A stretch of 64,000 nucleotides of DNA from an uncultured Bacteroidaceae bacterium (GTDB lineage Bacteria; Bacteroidota; Bacteroidia; Bacteroidales; Bacteroidaceae). Below the pieces are notes generated by a model that worked only from the letters and a program-made list of their open reading frames with translations, did no database searches and had not been told where the DNA came from. A program made the position numbers and the translations under genes. The number at the start of each line of letters is the position of its first letter. The stretch's first letter is position 1. The stretch lies in the NCBI GenBank assembly GCA_944320965.1, contig CALUJO010000004.1:56228-120227 (forward strand). The letters run 5' to 3'. Of this stretch, positions 36,553 through 45,731 are shown in pieces.

Positions 36553-38322
36553 ATGGCTGACAATAATACAAATAATGAAAAAATGTCAATCAAGGAATTC
36601 CTTGACAATGACGAAAAGAAGGATTTGCTGCGTTTCCTGACTGCCGGTTCGGTTGACGACGGAAAATCAACTCTTATCGGACGTCTGTTGTTTGACAGCA
36701 AGAAACTTTACGAAGACCAGCTTGATGCCCTTGAACGTGACAGCAAGCGTGTGGGTAATGCTGGTGAACATATTGATTATGCCTTGTTGCTTGACGGACT
36801 GAAGGCTGAAAGAGAACAGGGTATTACAATTGACGTTGCCTACAGATATTTCTCAACAAACAAGCGTAAGTTCATAATTGCCGATACTCCGGGACACGAA
36901 CAATATACAAGAAACATGATTACAGGCGGCTCTACAGCCAATCTTGCAATCATACTTGTCGATGCCCGCACAGGTGTAATCACCCAGACTCGTCGTCACA
37001 CTTATCTTGTTTCACTTCTTGGTATAAAGCATGTTGTGCTTGCTGTAAACAAGATGGACCTTGTTGACTATTCTAAGGAACGCTTTGACGAAATTGTTGC
37101 AGACTATATGAAGTTTGTGGCACCGTTGAATATTCCAGATATTCAGTGTTTCCCTCTTTCTGCACTTGAAGGCGACAATGTTGTTGAGAAGTCTGAACGT
37201 ACTCCTTGGTACAAAGGTCCTGCACTGCTTGACTTCCTTGAGAATGTACATGTCGGCAACGACCATAATTTCAAGGATTTCCGTTTCCCTGTGCAGTATG
37301 TTCTTCGTCCTAATCTTGATTTCCGCGGATTCTGTGGTAAGGTGGCTTCAGGTGTTGTACACAAGGGAGATGAGGTAATGGCACTGCCTTCAGGAAAGCG
37401 CAGTAAGGTAAAGAGCATAGTTACTTATGACGGTGACCTTGACTATGCATTCCCTCCACAGTCTGTTACTATAACGCTTGAAGACGAAATTGACGTTTCA
37501 CGTGGTGAAATGCTTGTTCATCCTGACAATCTGCCTACTATTTCAAGAACTTTTGAGGCTATGCTTGTGTGGATGGACGAAGAGGAAATGGATGTTAACA
37601 AACAGTTCTTCATTAAGCAGACAACCAATACAACCCGTGCACGTATTGACGGTATCAAGTACAGAGTTGATGTCAATACAATGGAACAGACCAATGTTGC
37701 AAATCTTAAGCTGAATGAAATCGGTAAAGTGGTTATAACAACAAGCCAGCCATTGTTCTTCGATCCTTATAAGGATAACAAGAGCTGCGGTTCGTTCATT
37801 ATAATCGACCCGATAACCAATAATACTTCTGCTGTCGGTATGATAATCGACAAGGTAAATACAAGTGACCTGTTTACACCTATTACTGAAGATGACAAGA
37901 AGAAGATGCTTGTTGGCGAATCACTTGTTTCTCCTGAACAGTGGCAGGAAAGAATAGGACAGAAGGGAAGCGTATATTGGATTACCGGTTCAGACAAGAA
38001 GCACAGACGTGAACTTGTATATACTCTTGAACGCCGTCTTTACGATATAGGTCAGTTTGTATGCAAGCTGAGTACAGATTCACTTGGACTTGAAAGAATG
38101 AGTTCTCGTGACGTTGCCATAGTTGCACACCACTTGAGCAAGAACGGTGTTGCTGTTATCTGTTGCGGCAGTGAACTTGACCCTAAGGTATGCCGTCCTG
38201 AATTCTCAAGTCTGCATATCAAGACCGAAGGTGACGATGCAAGAGACTATACAAGCAACGAAACCGTTATAGAGCCGACATGTATAGCTCAGGCGGTTGA
38301 AGACATTATAAACAAACTTTAA
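36553..38322 (+). CDS. cysN: Sulfate adenylyltransferase subunit 1 with vestigial APS-kinase domain
   Basis: 589 aa. EF-Tu-like GTPase domain with G1 GSVDDGKST (32-40), G3 [11 protein letters not shown] near 115 and G4 NKMD near 171, then beta-barrel domains to about residue 470. The last ~115 residues read like APS kinase ([44 protein letters not shown]) but the P-loop GxxGxGKS/T is gone ([10 protein letters not shown]) and the DGDN motif is missing. So it looks like a former CysNC fusion whose kinase part has decayed to a structural module, while cysC supplies the activity. Confidence 0.93.
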   Translation: MADNNTNNEKMSIKEFLDNDEKKDLLRFLTAGSVDDGKSTLIGRLLFDSKKLYEDQLDALERDSKRVGNAGEHIDYALLLDGLKAEREQGITIDVAYRYFSTNKRKFIIADTPGHEQYTRNMITGGSTANLAIILVDARTGVITQTRRHTYLVSLLGIKHVVLAVNKMDLVDYSKERFDEIVADYMKFVAPLNIPDIQCFPLSALEGDNVVEKSERTPWYKGPALLDFLENVHVGNDHNFKDFRFPVQYVLRPNLDFRGFCGKVASGVVHKGDEVMALPSGKRSKVKSIVTYDGDLDYAFPPQSVTITLEDEIDVSRGEMLVHPDNLPTISRTFEAMLVWMDEEEMDVNKQFFIKQTTNTTRARIDGIKYRVDVNTMEQTNVANLKLNEIGKVVITTSQPLFFDPYKDNKSCGSFIIIDPITNNTSAVGMIIDKVNTSDLFTPITEDDKKKMLVGESLVSPEQWQERIGQKGSVYWITGSDKKHRRELVYTLERRLYDIGQFVCKLSTDSLGLERMSSRDVAIVAHHLSKNGVAVICCGSELDPKVCRPEFSSLHIKTEGDDARDYTSNETVIEPTCIAQAVEDIINKL

Positions 38323-38327
38323 AGCTG

Positions 38328-39434
38328 ATGGGATTAATAGAATTCAACAAACTTCCGATAAATACACTTGTGGGTGCCGACTGGGATACTTTCAAGAAGA
38401 TAACTGTCGGTCGTGACATTGACAACGGGTACAAAGGCAAATACCGTCTGACAAAGACTGTCTGCGCACTTCTAAGTACGCTGAAACCTTTACAGGACAG
38501 GAGATACAGAAAACTGCTTGCCGACAAGCCTTTGGAAAATGATCCTGTGTTCATTCTCGGACACTGGAGAAGCGGTACTACATTTGTTCATAATGTTTTC
38601 TCTTGTGACAAACATTTTGGCTATAATACTACATATCAGACAGTATTTCCGCACCTGATGATGTTCGGACAGGCTTTCTTCAAGAAGAATATGTCATGGC
38701 TTATGCCCGACAAACGTCCTACAGACAATATGGAACTTGCCGTAGACCTTCCTCAGGAAGAAGAATTTGCCTTGGCAAACATGATGCCTTATACTTATTA
38801 TAACTTCTGGTTCCTGCCGAAGTATATGCATGAGTATTGTGACAAATATCTTACTTTTGAGAAGATAACTCCTGAAGAACTCAAGGTCTTTGAAGAGACA
38901 TTCACAAAACTGATAAAGATCAGCTTGTGGAATACGGGAGGTACACAGTTCCTTTCAAAGAATCCTCCGCATACAGGCAGGGTAAAGGAACTTGTAAAGA
39001 TGTTCCCTAATGCCAAGTTCATATATCTTATGCGTAATCCTTATACTGTGTTTGAAAGTACACGCAGTTTCTTTACAAACACAATCCAGCCGCTGAAGCT
39101 TGAAGACATTTCAAACGAAGAACTTGAAAGGAATATACTTGACATTTATACAAAGCTGTATAAGAGATATGAGACCGACAAGCATCTGATTCCGGAAGGA
39201 AATCTTGTTGAAGTGAAATTTGAGGATTTTGAAGCCAATGCTTCTGATCTGACAAAGGAAATCTATCAGAAACTTTCAATACCAGGATATGATGACGCAA
39301 AAGACGCAATCGAAAAATATCTTGGAAAGAAGAAAGGTTACAAAAAGAATGCCTACAAGTATGAAGAGCGTACGGTTAAGCTTGTTGAAGACAACTGGGA
39401 TTTTGCTCTGAATGACTGGGGTTATAAACTTTAA
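38328..39434 (+). CDS. PAPS-dependent sulfotransferase
   Basis: 368 aa. The 5'-phosphosulfate-binding loop is in LGHWRSGTTFVHN (about residues 77-89) and the 3'-phosphate-binding motif in FIYLMRNPYTVFEST (about 230-244), both as in cytosolic-type sulfotransferases. The middle region (PHLMMFGQAFFKK) would shape the acceptor site. It starts 6 nt after cysN, so PAPS synthesis and use are coupled. A related gene at the end of a cysQ-SLC13-cysCDN cluster in B. thetaiotaomicron (BT0416, from memory) sulfonates sterols/steroids; the acceptor here is inferred only by that analogy. Confidence 0.85.
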   Translation: MGLIEFNKLPINTLVGADWDTFKKITVGRDIDNGYKGKYRLTKTVCALLSTLKPLQDRRYRKLLADKPLENDPVFILGHWRSGTTFVHNVFSCDKHFGYNTTYQTVFPHLMMFGQAFFKKNMSWLMPDKRPTDNMELAVDLPQEEEFALANMMPYTYYNFWFLPKYMHEYCDKYLTFEKITPEELKVFEETFTKLIKISLWNTGGTQFLSKNPPHTGRVKELVKMFPNAKFIYLMRNPYTVFESTRSFFTNTIQPLKLEDISNEELERNILDIYTKLYKRYETDKHLIPEGNLVEVKFEDFEANASDLTKEIYQKLSIPGYDDAKDAIEKYLGKKKGYKKNAYKYEERTVKLVEDNWDFALNDWGYKL

Positions 39435-39441
39435 AAAACAG

Positions 39442-40407
39442 ATGCCTATGAAAAGAATGGGAAATATATTGCTGATGGCACTTCTGTTCATCTGTTCTGT
39501 TTCTGCCGTTGCTCAGGAAGAAAGAGTGGAAATGGTGAAGTGTGGCAATATGGACAGTTGGATTGTCCGCGAAATAGATGAATCGTTCCTGATTGGAGGA
39601 GAAACAAAGATACTGCATGAGATTGGACCTCATAAGGTGTTGAAGGGAGATACTCCTTACAGAACCAATTCGCAGTCGCCGTGGGCAACATCAAATGTTA
39701 TGGCAAAGGTTGGTGTTACCAAATGCAGTGTGTCGGTTTTCCCTGAAGTCCGTGACCGCGGAAAGTGTGCCCGTCTTGAAACAAGGATGGAGACGGTAAA
39801 GGTTCTCGGAATTGTTGATATAACTGTGCTTGCTACCGGAAGTATATACCTCGGAGGTGTTGACGAACCTATAAAGGGTGTCAAGAATCCTCTTGGTAAG
39901 ATTGCAAACGGAATGAAGATAACCGAACAGCCAAAGGCTTTGAGATTTGACTATAAGGCTGCATTGTCTGGAGCTCCCGGACGCAAGAGAGTTCCGGGAT
40001 TCGGTTCTACAACAGATGTTCCGGGCAAGGATTATCCTGAAGTTTATATGGTTCTGCAGAAGAGATGGGAAGATGCTTCTGGAAAGATATATGCAAAGCG
40101 TGTGGCTACGCTTCTTCACCGTTTTGATGCAACCGATGAATGGGTTAATAATTATACCCTTAATCTTGAGTATGGTGATATATCATCCAAGCCGAATATT
40201 GACCCGCTTGAACGTCTGACAACCGATGAACCTTATTATGATTGGAACAGCCTTGGCGAACTTGTTCCTGTTGTTGAGGTTGGTTGGGCTGAACCTGATG
40301 AGGCTGCAACTCATGTGATTCTTAGATTCTCTTCAAGTTTTGGAGGTGCATTTGTCGGTTCTGCAGGCAACAAGTTGTGGATTGACAACGTAAGGTTTGT
40401 ATATTGA
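39442..40407 (+). CDS. Exported PCMD-domain protein
   Basis: About 321 aa. The N-terminus MPMKRMGNILLMALLFICSV ending SAVAQ is a Sec signal (a start at the second ATG, 39448, is equally possible; the longer frame from 39412 overlaps the sulfotransferase and is rejected). The mature region has the putative carbohydrate-metabolism (PCMD) layout: GSIYLGGV near residue 145, QPKALRFDYKA near 175, and the closing KLWIDNVRFVY. It is the last gene of the sulfation operon; a periplasmic or surface partner role is inference. Confidence 0.75.
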   Translation: MPMKRMGNILLMALLFICSVSAVAQEERVEMVKCGNMDSWIVREIDESFLIGGETKILHEIGPHKVLKGDTPYRTNSQSPWATSNVMAKVGVTKCSVSVFPEVRDRGKCARLETRMETVKVLGIVDITVLATGSIYLGGVDEPIKGVKNPLGKIANGMKITEQPKALRFDYKAALSGAPGRKRVPGFGSTTDVPGKDYPEVYMVLQKRWEDASGKIYAKRVATLLHRFDATDEWVNNYTLNLEYGDISSKPNIDPLERLTTDEPYYDWNSLGELVPVVEVGWAEPDEAATHVILRFSSSFGGAFVGSAGNKLWIDNVRFVY

Positions 40408-40422
40408 TTGCTGTAACGTCAT

Positions 40423-40839
40423 ATGGGAAGAATACTTGCAATAGACTACGGACGCAAACGTTCAGGGGTTGCCGTTACTGATCCGCTTAAGATAATAGCA
40501 AATGGTCTGACAACAGTCAGAACATGCGACCTTATGGATTTCCTGAAGGACTATATGCAGAAAGAACAGGTTGAGCGTATAATAGTGGGACTTCCAAAAC
40601 AGATGTCGGGCGAACTCTCGGAAAACATGAAATATATAGAGCCGTTTGTCCGCAATCTGCGAAAGCAGGTAACTGTTCCTGTTGAAATGTTTGACGAACG
40701 TTTTACCTCTGTTCTTGCCCATAAGGCGATGCTTGACGGAGGATTGAAGAAGAAGGACAGGCAGAACAAGGCTCTAGTTGATGAAATCAGCGCCACAATA
40801 ATTCTGCAGTCTTATATGGAAAGCAACAGAATAATGTAA
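40423..40839 (+). CDS. ruvX: Holliday-junction resolvase-like RNase (YqgF/RuvX)
   Basis: 138-aa RNase H-fold protein. First acidic residue in ILAIDYGRKRSGVAVTD (Asp8), IIVGLPKQMSGE near 60, and the second acidic site in FDERFTSVLA near 95 with a final Asp in ALVDEISA. Family members act in rRNA 5'-end maturation and possibly junction resolution. It starts 15 nt after the PCMD gene and 17 nt before def. Confidence 0.92.
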   Translation: MGRILAIDYGRKRSGVAVTDPLKIIANGLTTVRTCDLMDFLKDYMQKEQVERIIVGLPKQMSGELSENMKYIEPFVRNLRKQVTVPVEMFDERFTSVLAHKAMLDGGLKKKDRQNKALVDEISATIILQSYMESNRIM

Positions 40840-40856
40840 AAAAACAATAGATATAT

Positions 40857-41414
40857 ATGGTATTACCGGTTTATTTGTACGGACAACCTGTCTTGAGAGA
40901 GGTTGCACAGGATATCAATCCAGATTATCCTGAACTGAAAAAGCTGATAGCCGATATGTTCGAAACAATGGATGCTTCGGACGGTGTAGGGCTGGCTGCT
41001 CCACAGGTAGGTCTTCCTATCCGTGTTGTTGTTATTGGTCTTGATGTTATGTCGGAGGATTTTCCGGAATACAAGGATTTCCGCAAGGCATACATAAACG
41101 GTCATATTCTTGAATTCGGCGAGGAAACTGATACTGTAGAGGAAGGTTGCCTCAGTCTCCCTGGAGTTCACGAATCAGTAAAGCGTTCAAAGAAAATCCA
41201 CGTAAAGTATATGGATGAGGATTTTGTCGAACACGACGAGTGGGTAGACGGATACCTGGCAAGAGTCATGCAACATGAATTTGACCATCTTGAAGGTCAT
41301 GTTTTTGTTGACCGCATATCTCCTTTGCGCAGACAGATGAACAAACGCAAGCTGACAAACATTGTGGAAGGCAAAATAAGATGTGCCTATAGAACAAAGG
41401 CATACAGAAAATAA
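40857..41414 (+). CDS. def: Peptide deformylase
   Basis: 185-aa metalloenzyme that removes the N-formyl group from nascent proteins. Three motifs are present: GVGLAAPQVG (about 43-52), EEGCLSLPG (about 96-104) with the metal-binding cysteine, and MQHEFDHLEGHVF (about 137-149) with the HExxH-type HEFDH. Normal length, intact active site. A strong terminator follows. Confidence 0.96.
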   Translation: MVLPVYLYGQPVLREVAQDINPDYPELKKLIADMFETMDASDGVGLAAPQVGLPIRVVVIGLDVMSEDFPEYKDFRKAYINGHILEFGEETDTVEEGCLSLPGVHESVKRSKKIHVKYMDEDFVEHDEWVDGYLARVMQHEFDHLEGHVFVDRISPLRRQMNKRKLTNIVEGKIRCAYRTKAYRK

Positions 41415-41444
41415 TTCGGGGCATTATTGCCTGCTGAATAAACA

Positions 41445-41500
41445 AACGTCAGACGGATTGGAAATAATGAAAACTTTCAGTCCGTCTGACGTTCTTTTAT
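41445..41500 (+). terminator. Terminator after def
   Basis: AACGTCAGACGGA (41445-41457) pairs with TCCGTCTGACGTT (41481-41493), then TCTTTTATT. Confidence 0.88.
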
Positions 41501-41523
41501 TGTGTTTCTTTTGAATATATCCT

Positions 41524-41566
41524 GAAACCGGAGCTTTTATTCCTGTAACCGAAGGCTCCGGTTTAA
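41524..41566. repeat. Diverged intergenic repeat/hairpin, locus D
   Basis: Two 21-nt units (GAAACCGGAGCTTTTATTCCT and a GTAACC... unit) whose ends AACCGGAGC and GCTCCGGTT are reverse complements. It resembles loci B, C and E and can act as terminator for the minus-strand acyltransferase. Confidence 0.45.
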
Positions 41567-41624
41567 GGAAAGTAGACTTTTGTTACAGAATATGTCCGAT
41601 GTTTTTGGTCTTTGCAAAAGCTGT

Positions 41625-42794
41625 TTATGCGTTTTTCTTTTTGTTTATGAATTTTCTGCTCAGGAACTTTCTTACAGGCTCGTCGTACATTTTCAGCAGA
41701 ATGTAGGCGAGCGCAATGTTTCCAAAATATACAGGTACGGCAACATGCCAGGTTTCAGCCATTGTAAATACATTGTTCTTTATGAGCCATGAATAGAATA
41801 GGTACATAATGGGGTAGTGTATCGCATAAAGCGGATAGGATATGTCGCCAAGAAATTTGCATACTGCCGATGATGTCCTGTCGGTTGTCTTGCCTGATGC
41901 TCCAAGCCAGACCAGAACAGGGAATACTATTGCTATGCAGAACATTTCATATACTCCGTTCAGGCATACCTGTGATTTGCCTTCAATATATGGGACGCAG
42001 AACAGAACAACAAGTACAAGTGAGCATATCCAGAATGCTCCCTTGATTTTGACAGGGCGGAATTTGCGTGAAAGAAGCATTCCGAAAGTGAAAGGGAACA
42101 TCATTCGCAGCAGTCCTCCGGCAAAGTTTATGCCGTCAAAAGTCCAGCCGCTTCCAATCATTCCATATCCTACAAGGTCGTACAGTGCAAACCATGCCAG
42201 TCCGCATCCCGTAGCGACGACAAGTGCTGCAAGTGCCTTGAAGGAAAGCCGGCGGATGAACAGTGCATACAGTATATTTCCGATATATTCAAAGAAAAGA
42301 GACCATGACGGACCGTTCAATGGAAACATTTCGCCGTTGCCCCTTACTTCATATCTCACGCCTGGCACTGCCGGAATGAACAGCATGGCGCAAAGCATGG
42401 CAAGCATTACTGCCGATGTAGCAACCTTTGTTCCGTCCCATTGCACGCTGCCTTGAATAAGGAATGTTATGGCTCCTATTACAGCTCCCGCTACAATCAT
42501 AGGGTGAAGCCTGATTAGTCTTCGCTTGAAGAAGTTTCCTGTTGTCAGATTTCTGTTCCATCTGTCGTCATAGGCATATCCTATTACAAATCCGGACAGC
42601 ATGAAAAAGAAATCAACGGCAAGGTATCCGTGGTTTATTACGGTTATCGGAGCTCCTCCCGAACCGAATGAAAATCCTTCATGGATATGATAAAATACAA
42701 CAAGCAGCGCTGCAACGCCTCTTAGCCCGTCCTGCAATTCGTAATGAGGTTTGGAATCGGCAAATGCAGCCGATGAAATGTTCTTTCCTGACAT
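41625..42794 (-). CDS. Acyltransferase family 3 membrane protein
   Basis: About 389 aa with 10 predicted helices. The N-terminal LRGVAALLVVFYHIHEGF contains the conserved catalytic-type histidine, followed by FFMLSGFVIGYAYDDR and KRRLIRLHP, all typical of OafA/NodX-type acyltransferases that O-acylate surface glycans. Substrate unknown. The ATG at 42794 (MSGKNISS) is chosen because a TAACTTTG -7 box sits at 42825-42832, which would lie inside the longer frame starting at 42836. Confidence 0.88.
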   Translation of the reverse strand: MSGKNISSAAFADSKPHYELQDGLRGVAALLVVFYHIHEGFSFGSGGAPITVINHGYLAVDFFFMLSGFVIGYAYDDRWNRNLTTGNFFKRRLIRLHPMIVAGAVIGAITFLIQGSVQWDGTKVATSAVMLAMLCAMLFIPAVPGVRYEVRGNGEMFPLNGPSWSLFFEYIGNILYALFIRRLSFKALAALVVATGCGLAWFALYDLVGYGMIGSGWTFDGINFAGGLLRMMFPFTFGMLLSRKFRPVKIKGAFWICSLVLVVLFCVPYIEGKSQVCLNGVYEMFCIAIVFPVLVWLGASGKTTDRTSSAVCKFLGDISYPLYAIHYPIMYLFYSWLIKNNVFTMAETWHVAVPVYFGNIALAYILLKMYDEPVRKFLSRKFINKKKNA

Positions 42795-42824
42795 TTGTCT
42801 GTAATGTTTAGATTGTTTGAAATG

Positions 42825-42832
42825 CAAAGTTA
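42825..42832 (-). promoter_or_regulatory. Candidate -7 box for the acyltransferase
   Basis: Minus-strand TAACTTTG, 31 nt upstream of the ATG at 42794; it decides the start. Confidence 0.5.
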
Positions 42833-42882
42833 GCACAGTCGGACTTTAAAAATTTTGTCCTGTATCAAAAAATGGAATCTTT

Positions 42883-43446
42883 TTATTCGCCTGCTCTGAG
42901 GCGGCTCAATGTGGGTTGTGTAATTCCAAGATATGAAGCTATGTATCCGAGATTTGCACGCTTGCATACTTCCGGAAACTGTTTCTTGAATTCTTCATAT
43001 CTTTCCTTTGCAGGCAGTGTTAGACGTTCCTTGTGGCTGCGGTGCAAACGGCGGTATTCGTTCTGGTGGATAATCCTTCCCCAGTTGCACATCTCAAGGT
43101 TGGTTTCAAAAAGACGTCTCAAGTCGGATATCAGTATTCTGTATGCCGTGACATCCTCAATTGTTTCGACATATTCCTCGCTTTTGCGGTTGTAATACAG
43201 TTCGTCCATACTGAAGTTTATGGTTCCTTCACAGGCAAACGATGTGGTTATTTCCTCTCCGTCAACAAGCCAGAACGAACGTGTCATGCCTTTCTCAATA
43301 AAGTAGGCATATCTGCAAAAGATGCCTTCCTTTATGAGCTGGAATCTTTTTGGAAACTTGCATTCGGTGACAAGGCTTTCAAGCTCTCTGACCGTATCGT
43401 CCGAGATAGGGCAGAGAGCTCTCATGCTTTCAATTGTTCTTTTCAT
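42883..43446 (-). CDS. Crp/Fnr-family transcriptional regulator
   Basis: 187 aa: a cyclic-nucleotide-binding-like beta-roll (residues ~20-115, FQLIKEGIFCRYAYFIEKGMTRSFW) and a C-terminal winged helix (LGYIASYLGITQPTLSRLRAGE). The cysteines do not form an Fnr-type cluster set, so the effector is unknown. It overlaps the upstream small membrane protein gene by 17 nt and is divergent from the exporter operon, which it may control. Confidence 0.88.
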   Translation of the reverse strand: MKRTIESMRALCPISDDTVRELESLVTECKFPKRFQLIKEGIFCRYAYFIEKGMTRSFWLVDGEEITTSFACEGTINFSMDELYYNRKSEEYVETIEDVTAYRILISDLRRLFETNLEMCNWGRIIHQNEYRRLHRSHKERLTLPAKERYEEFKKQFPEVCKRANLGYIASYLGITQPTLSRLRAGE

Positions 43447-43810
43447 TTTCGGTCTGGTTTTCCACAGTCATTTCTTTTCTGGTTTGCTTGGCACCTTCCC
43501 TTTTGGCATATCCGTACAGAAGTGTAAGCAGATAGGCTATAACACCTCCTACAAGGCACCAGATACCGTCGTTCATAGTCAGGTCAATATTGAACAGGTT
43601 TGAGCACCATATATAGATCAGACCTCCAATTATGGTTATCGCCACTTCCTTCAGGCTTGGCTTTTGGGTATTGACCAGCATCCTGATGCAGAGGATAGTG
43701 GGTATGAAATAAACATATCTTATACCCTGGACCATGATGAACTTATTTGTTACATAGCTTGCAATTCCCAGTAGAACCAGTGCAAGAATAATTAAAAGTT
43801 TCTTTACCAT
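43430..43810 (-). CDS. Small four-helix membrane protein
   Basis: 126 aa with hydrophobic segments at about 4-22, 29-45, 55-72 and 84-102, and a hydrophilic Lys/Glu/Asn tail. I do not recognise the family. It is co-transcribed with, and overlaps, the Crp/Fnr regulator gene, so it might be its regulated partner or a sensor. Confidence 0.65.
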   Translation of the reverse strand: MVKKLLIILALVLLGIASYVTNKFIMVQGIRYVYFIPTILCIRMLVNTQKPSLKEVAITIIGGLIYIWCSNLFNIDLTMNDGIWCLVGGVIAYLLTLLYGYAKREGAKQTRKEMTVENQTENEKNN

Positions 43811-44020
43811 GATGATTGTTGTTTTATTTTTTGTCTATAACATTTTATTTCTCTACAAATTTATAGAAAAAGAAATATATATGTGCCAGTACGTATGCTT
43901 TTTCGTTTTCTAATGCTTGTCCGGCTTTGTTTTTTGTCTTGGATATATGTTCTGTTTGTTACCTATATTGTCCTCTTTCAATTATATGCCTCATATAGCG
44001 CGTTAAACAAGATTAAACGG

Positions 44021-44052
44021 TTTGTTTATATAGAAATAGAGGCATATTTTTG
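44021..44052 (+). promoter_or_regulatory. Promoter of the TolC-HlyD-ABC2 exporter operon
   Basis: TTTG (44021-44024), exactly 20-nt spacer, TATTTTTG (44045-44052). It matches both consensus boxes and the spacing of Bacteroidetes promoters. The leader would be about 160 nt. Confidence 0.7.
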
Positions 44053-44161
44053 CTCGTGGTTTAACAACACAGATATTCCGATTAACAATATAAAACAAAG
44101 AAAATATGTTCTTTTTGGAATATTGCCCTTGAAGTCCAAGAGCATTTGAATGATAATTTTA

Positions 44162-44181
44162 CCGGGAATGTATTTTCCCGG
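44162..44181 (+). promoter_or_regulatory. Leader hairpin before tolC-like gene
   Basis: CCGGGAA (44162-44168), loop TGTATT, TTCCCGG (44175-44181), 40 nt before the ATG, inside the 5' leader. Confidence 0.4.
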
Positions 44182-44221
44182 ATTTGACGGACAATAGACA
44201 ATAAAACAAAAATAGAATTTT

Positions 44222-45691
44222 ATGAAACGATTATTAAGCCTGATGCTGGTTCTGTTTTCAGTATCTGCACTGAATGCACAGAGTGTATTGACTCTTGACA
44301 GTTGCAGGACAATGGCAATGGAAAACAATAAGGACCTGCAAATAGCCAGGGAGAAAATGAATGCTGCAAAGTATGAAAAGAAGGCTGCCTTTACAAAGTT
44401 TTTCCCGTCAATAAGCGGCAATGCCACTTATATGTACAATCAGAAGGAAATATCCCTTTTGAGCGAAGACCAGAAACTTGCTCTTGGCAATCTTGGAGAA
44501 AAGCCGGGCGCAGCAATGAACGAGGTGAAAAAAGCGATAATGCAGCTGGTTATGTCAAAACCTGAGCTGGCTCCCATACTTGCGCCACTTGCAGGATTGG
44601 ACATTACCGGACCTCTAAACCAGTTGGGACAGTCGCTTACTGACGCATTGCGTACTGATACGCACAATGTATTCGGTGCCGCTTTCATGTTTACCCAGCC
44701 GATATTCATGGGAGGCAAGATTCTTGCCTACAACAAGATTACACGCTATGCCGAACAGCTTGCTGCAACTCAGCACAATTCGGCAGTGCAGGATGTAATC
44801 CTCAGCACTGACCAGGCTTACTGGCAGGTAGTTTCGCTTGCATACAAACAGAAACTTGCCGAAGGATATCTTGAACTGTTGAAGAAACTGGAAGGTGATG
44901 TCGAAAAACTTGTTGCCGAAGGTGTTGCGACAAAGGCTGATGAACTCTCTGTAAAAGTGAAGGTAAACGAAGCTGAAATGACACTTTCACAGGTAAACGA
45001 CGGACTTGTCCTTTCAAGAATGGTGCTGTGTCAGGTCTGCGGGATAGAACTTGATTCGCAATTTACGCTTGCCGATGAGCTTGTTGAAGAGCTGGGTCCT
45101 TCTGAAGCAAAGCCTGAAGTCAATGTGGAACAGGCTGTTGCCGCACGTCCTGAAATAACAAGTCTTGAACTTGCATCAAAGATATACAAGCAGAAAGTAA
45201 ATGTTACACGTTCCGAGTATTTGCCGACAATTGCGCTTACGGGAGGTTATATAATGTCAAATCCCTCACTTTTCAACGGATTTGAGACAAAGGTCCGCGG
45301 AATGTGGAACGTCGGTGTTGTGGCAAGTGTTCCTTTGTGCAACTGGGGTGGAGGTGTCCTGAAGACAAAGGCAGCAAAGAGTCAGGCTCTCATTGCCCAA
45401 TATACACTTCAGGATGCACGCGAAAAGATTGAATTGCAGATAAACCAGGCTTCGTTCAAGGTTGACGAATCAAACAAGAAACTGGCTATGGCTCGCAAGA
45501 ATCTTGACCATGCCGAAGAAAACCTGAGATATGCCGCACTCGGCTTTAAGGAAGGTGTTATTCCGGCAAGCAATGACCTTGAAGCACATACAGCTTGGCT
45601 GAAAGCTAATTCGGAGTATATCGATGCCCAGATTGAAGTTAAGATGAATGATATTTACCTGAAAAAGGCATTGGGAATATTGGCGAGATAA
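44222..45691 (+). CDS. TolC-family outer-membrane efflux protein
   Basis: 489 aa with a Sec signal (cleavage after ALNAQ, about residue 20). Two similar halves of long amphipathic helices plus short beta segments (FFPSISGNATYMYNQ; EYLPTIALTGGYIMSN) give the TolC fold, which trimerises to an outer-membrane/periplasmic tunnel. It is the first gene of a four-gene exporter operon (adaptor 40 nt downstream). Confidence 0.92.
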   Translation: MKRLLSLMLVLFSVSALNAQSVLTLDSCRTMAMENNKDLQIAREKMNAAKYEKKAAFTKFFPSISGNATYMYNQKEISLLSEDQKLALGNLGEKPGAAMNEVKKAIMQLVMSKPELAPILAPLAGLDITGPLNQLGQSLTDALRTDTHNVFGAAFMFTQPIFMGGKILAYNKITRYAEQLAATQHNSAVQDVILSTDQAYWQVVSLAYKQKLAEGYLELLKKLEGDVEKLVAEGVATKADELSVKVKVNEAEMTLSQVNDGLVLSRMVLCQVCGIELDSQFTLADELVEELGPSEAKPEVNVEQAVAARPEITSLELASKIYKQKVNVTRSEYLPTIALTGGYIMSNPSLFNGFETKVRGMWNVGVVASVPLCNWGGGVLKTKAAKSQALIAQYTLQDAREKIELQINQASFKVDESNKKLAMARKNLDHAEENLRYAALGFKEGVIPASNDLEAHTAWLKANSEYIDAQIEVKMNDIYLKKALGILAR

Positions 45692-45731
45692 ACAGTAACA
45701 TAAGAAGTATAACAATTAAAACAAAGATATC

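Larger units (their letters stand above)
43811..44221. other. Intergenic region with exporter promoter
   Basis: 411 bp between divergent units. It contains a high-quality plus-strand promoter at 44021-44052 and a leader hairpin at 44162-44181. A GTG-initiated open frame (43883-44149) runs through the promoter and is judged non-coding. Confidence 0.6.

Noticed and set aside
43883..44149. An 88-codon GTG-initiated open frame in the gap before the tolC-like gene
   Set aside because: It covers the strong TTTG-N20-TATTTTTG promoter, begins at GTG without a ribosome-binding site, and its product has no recognisable features.
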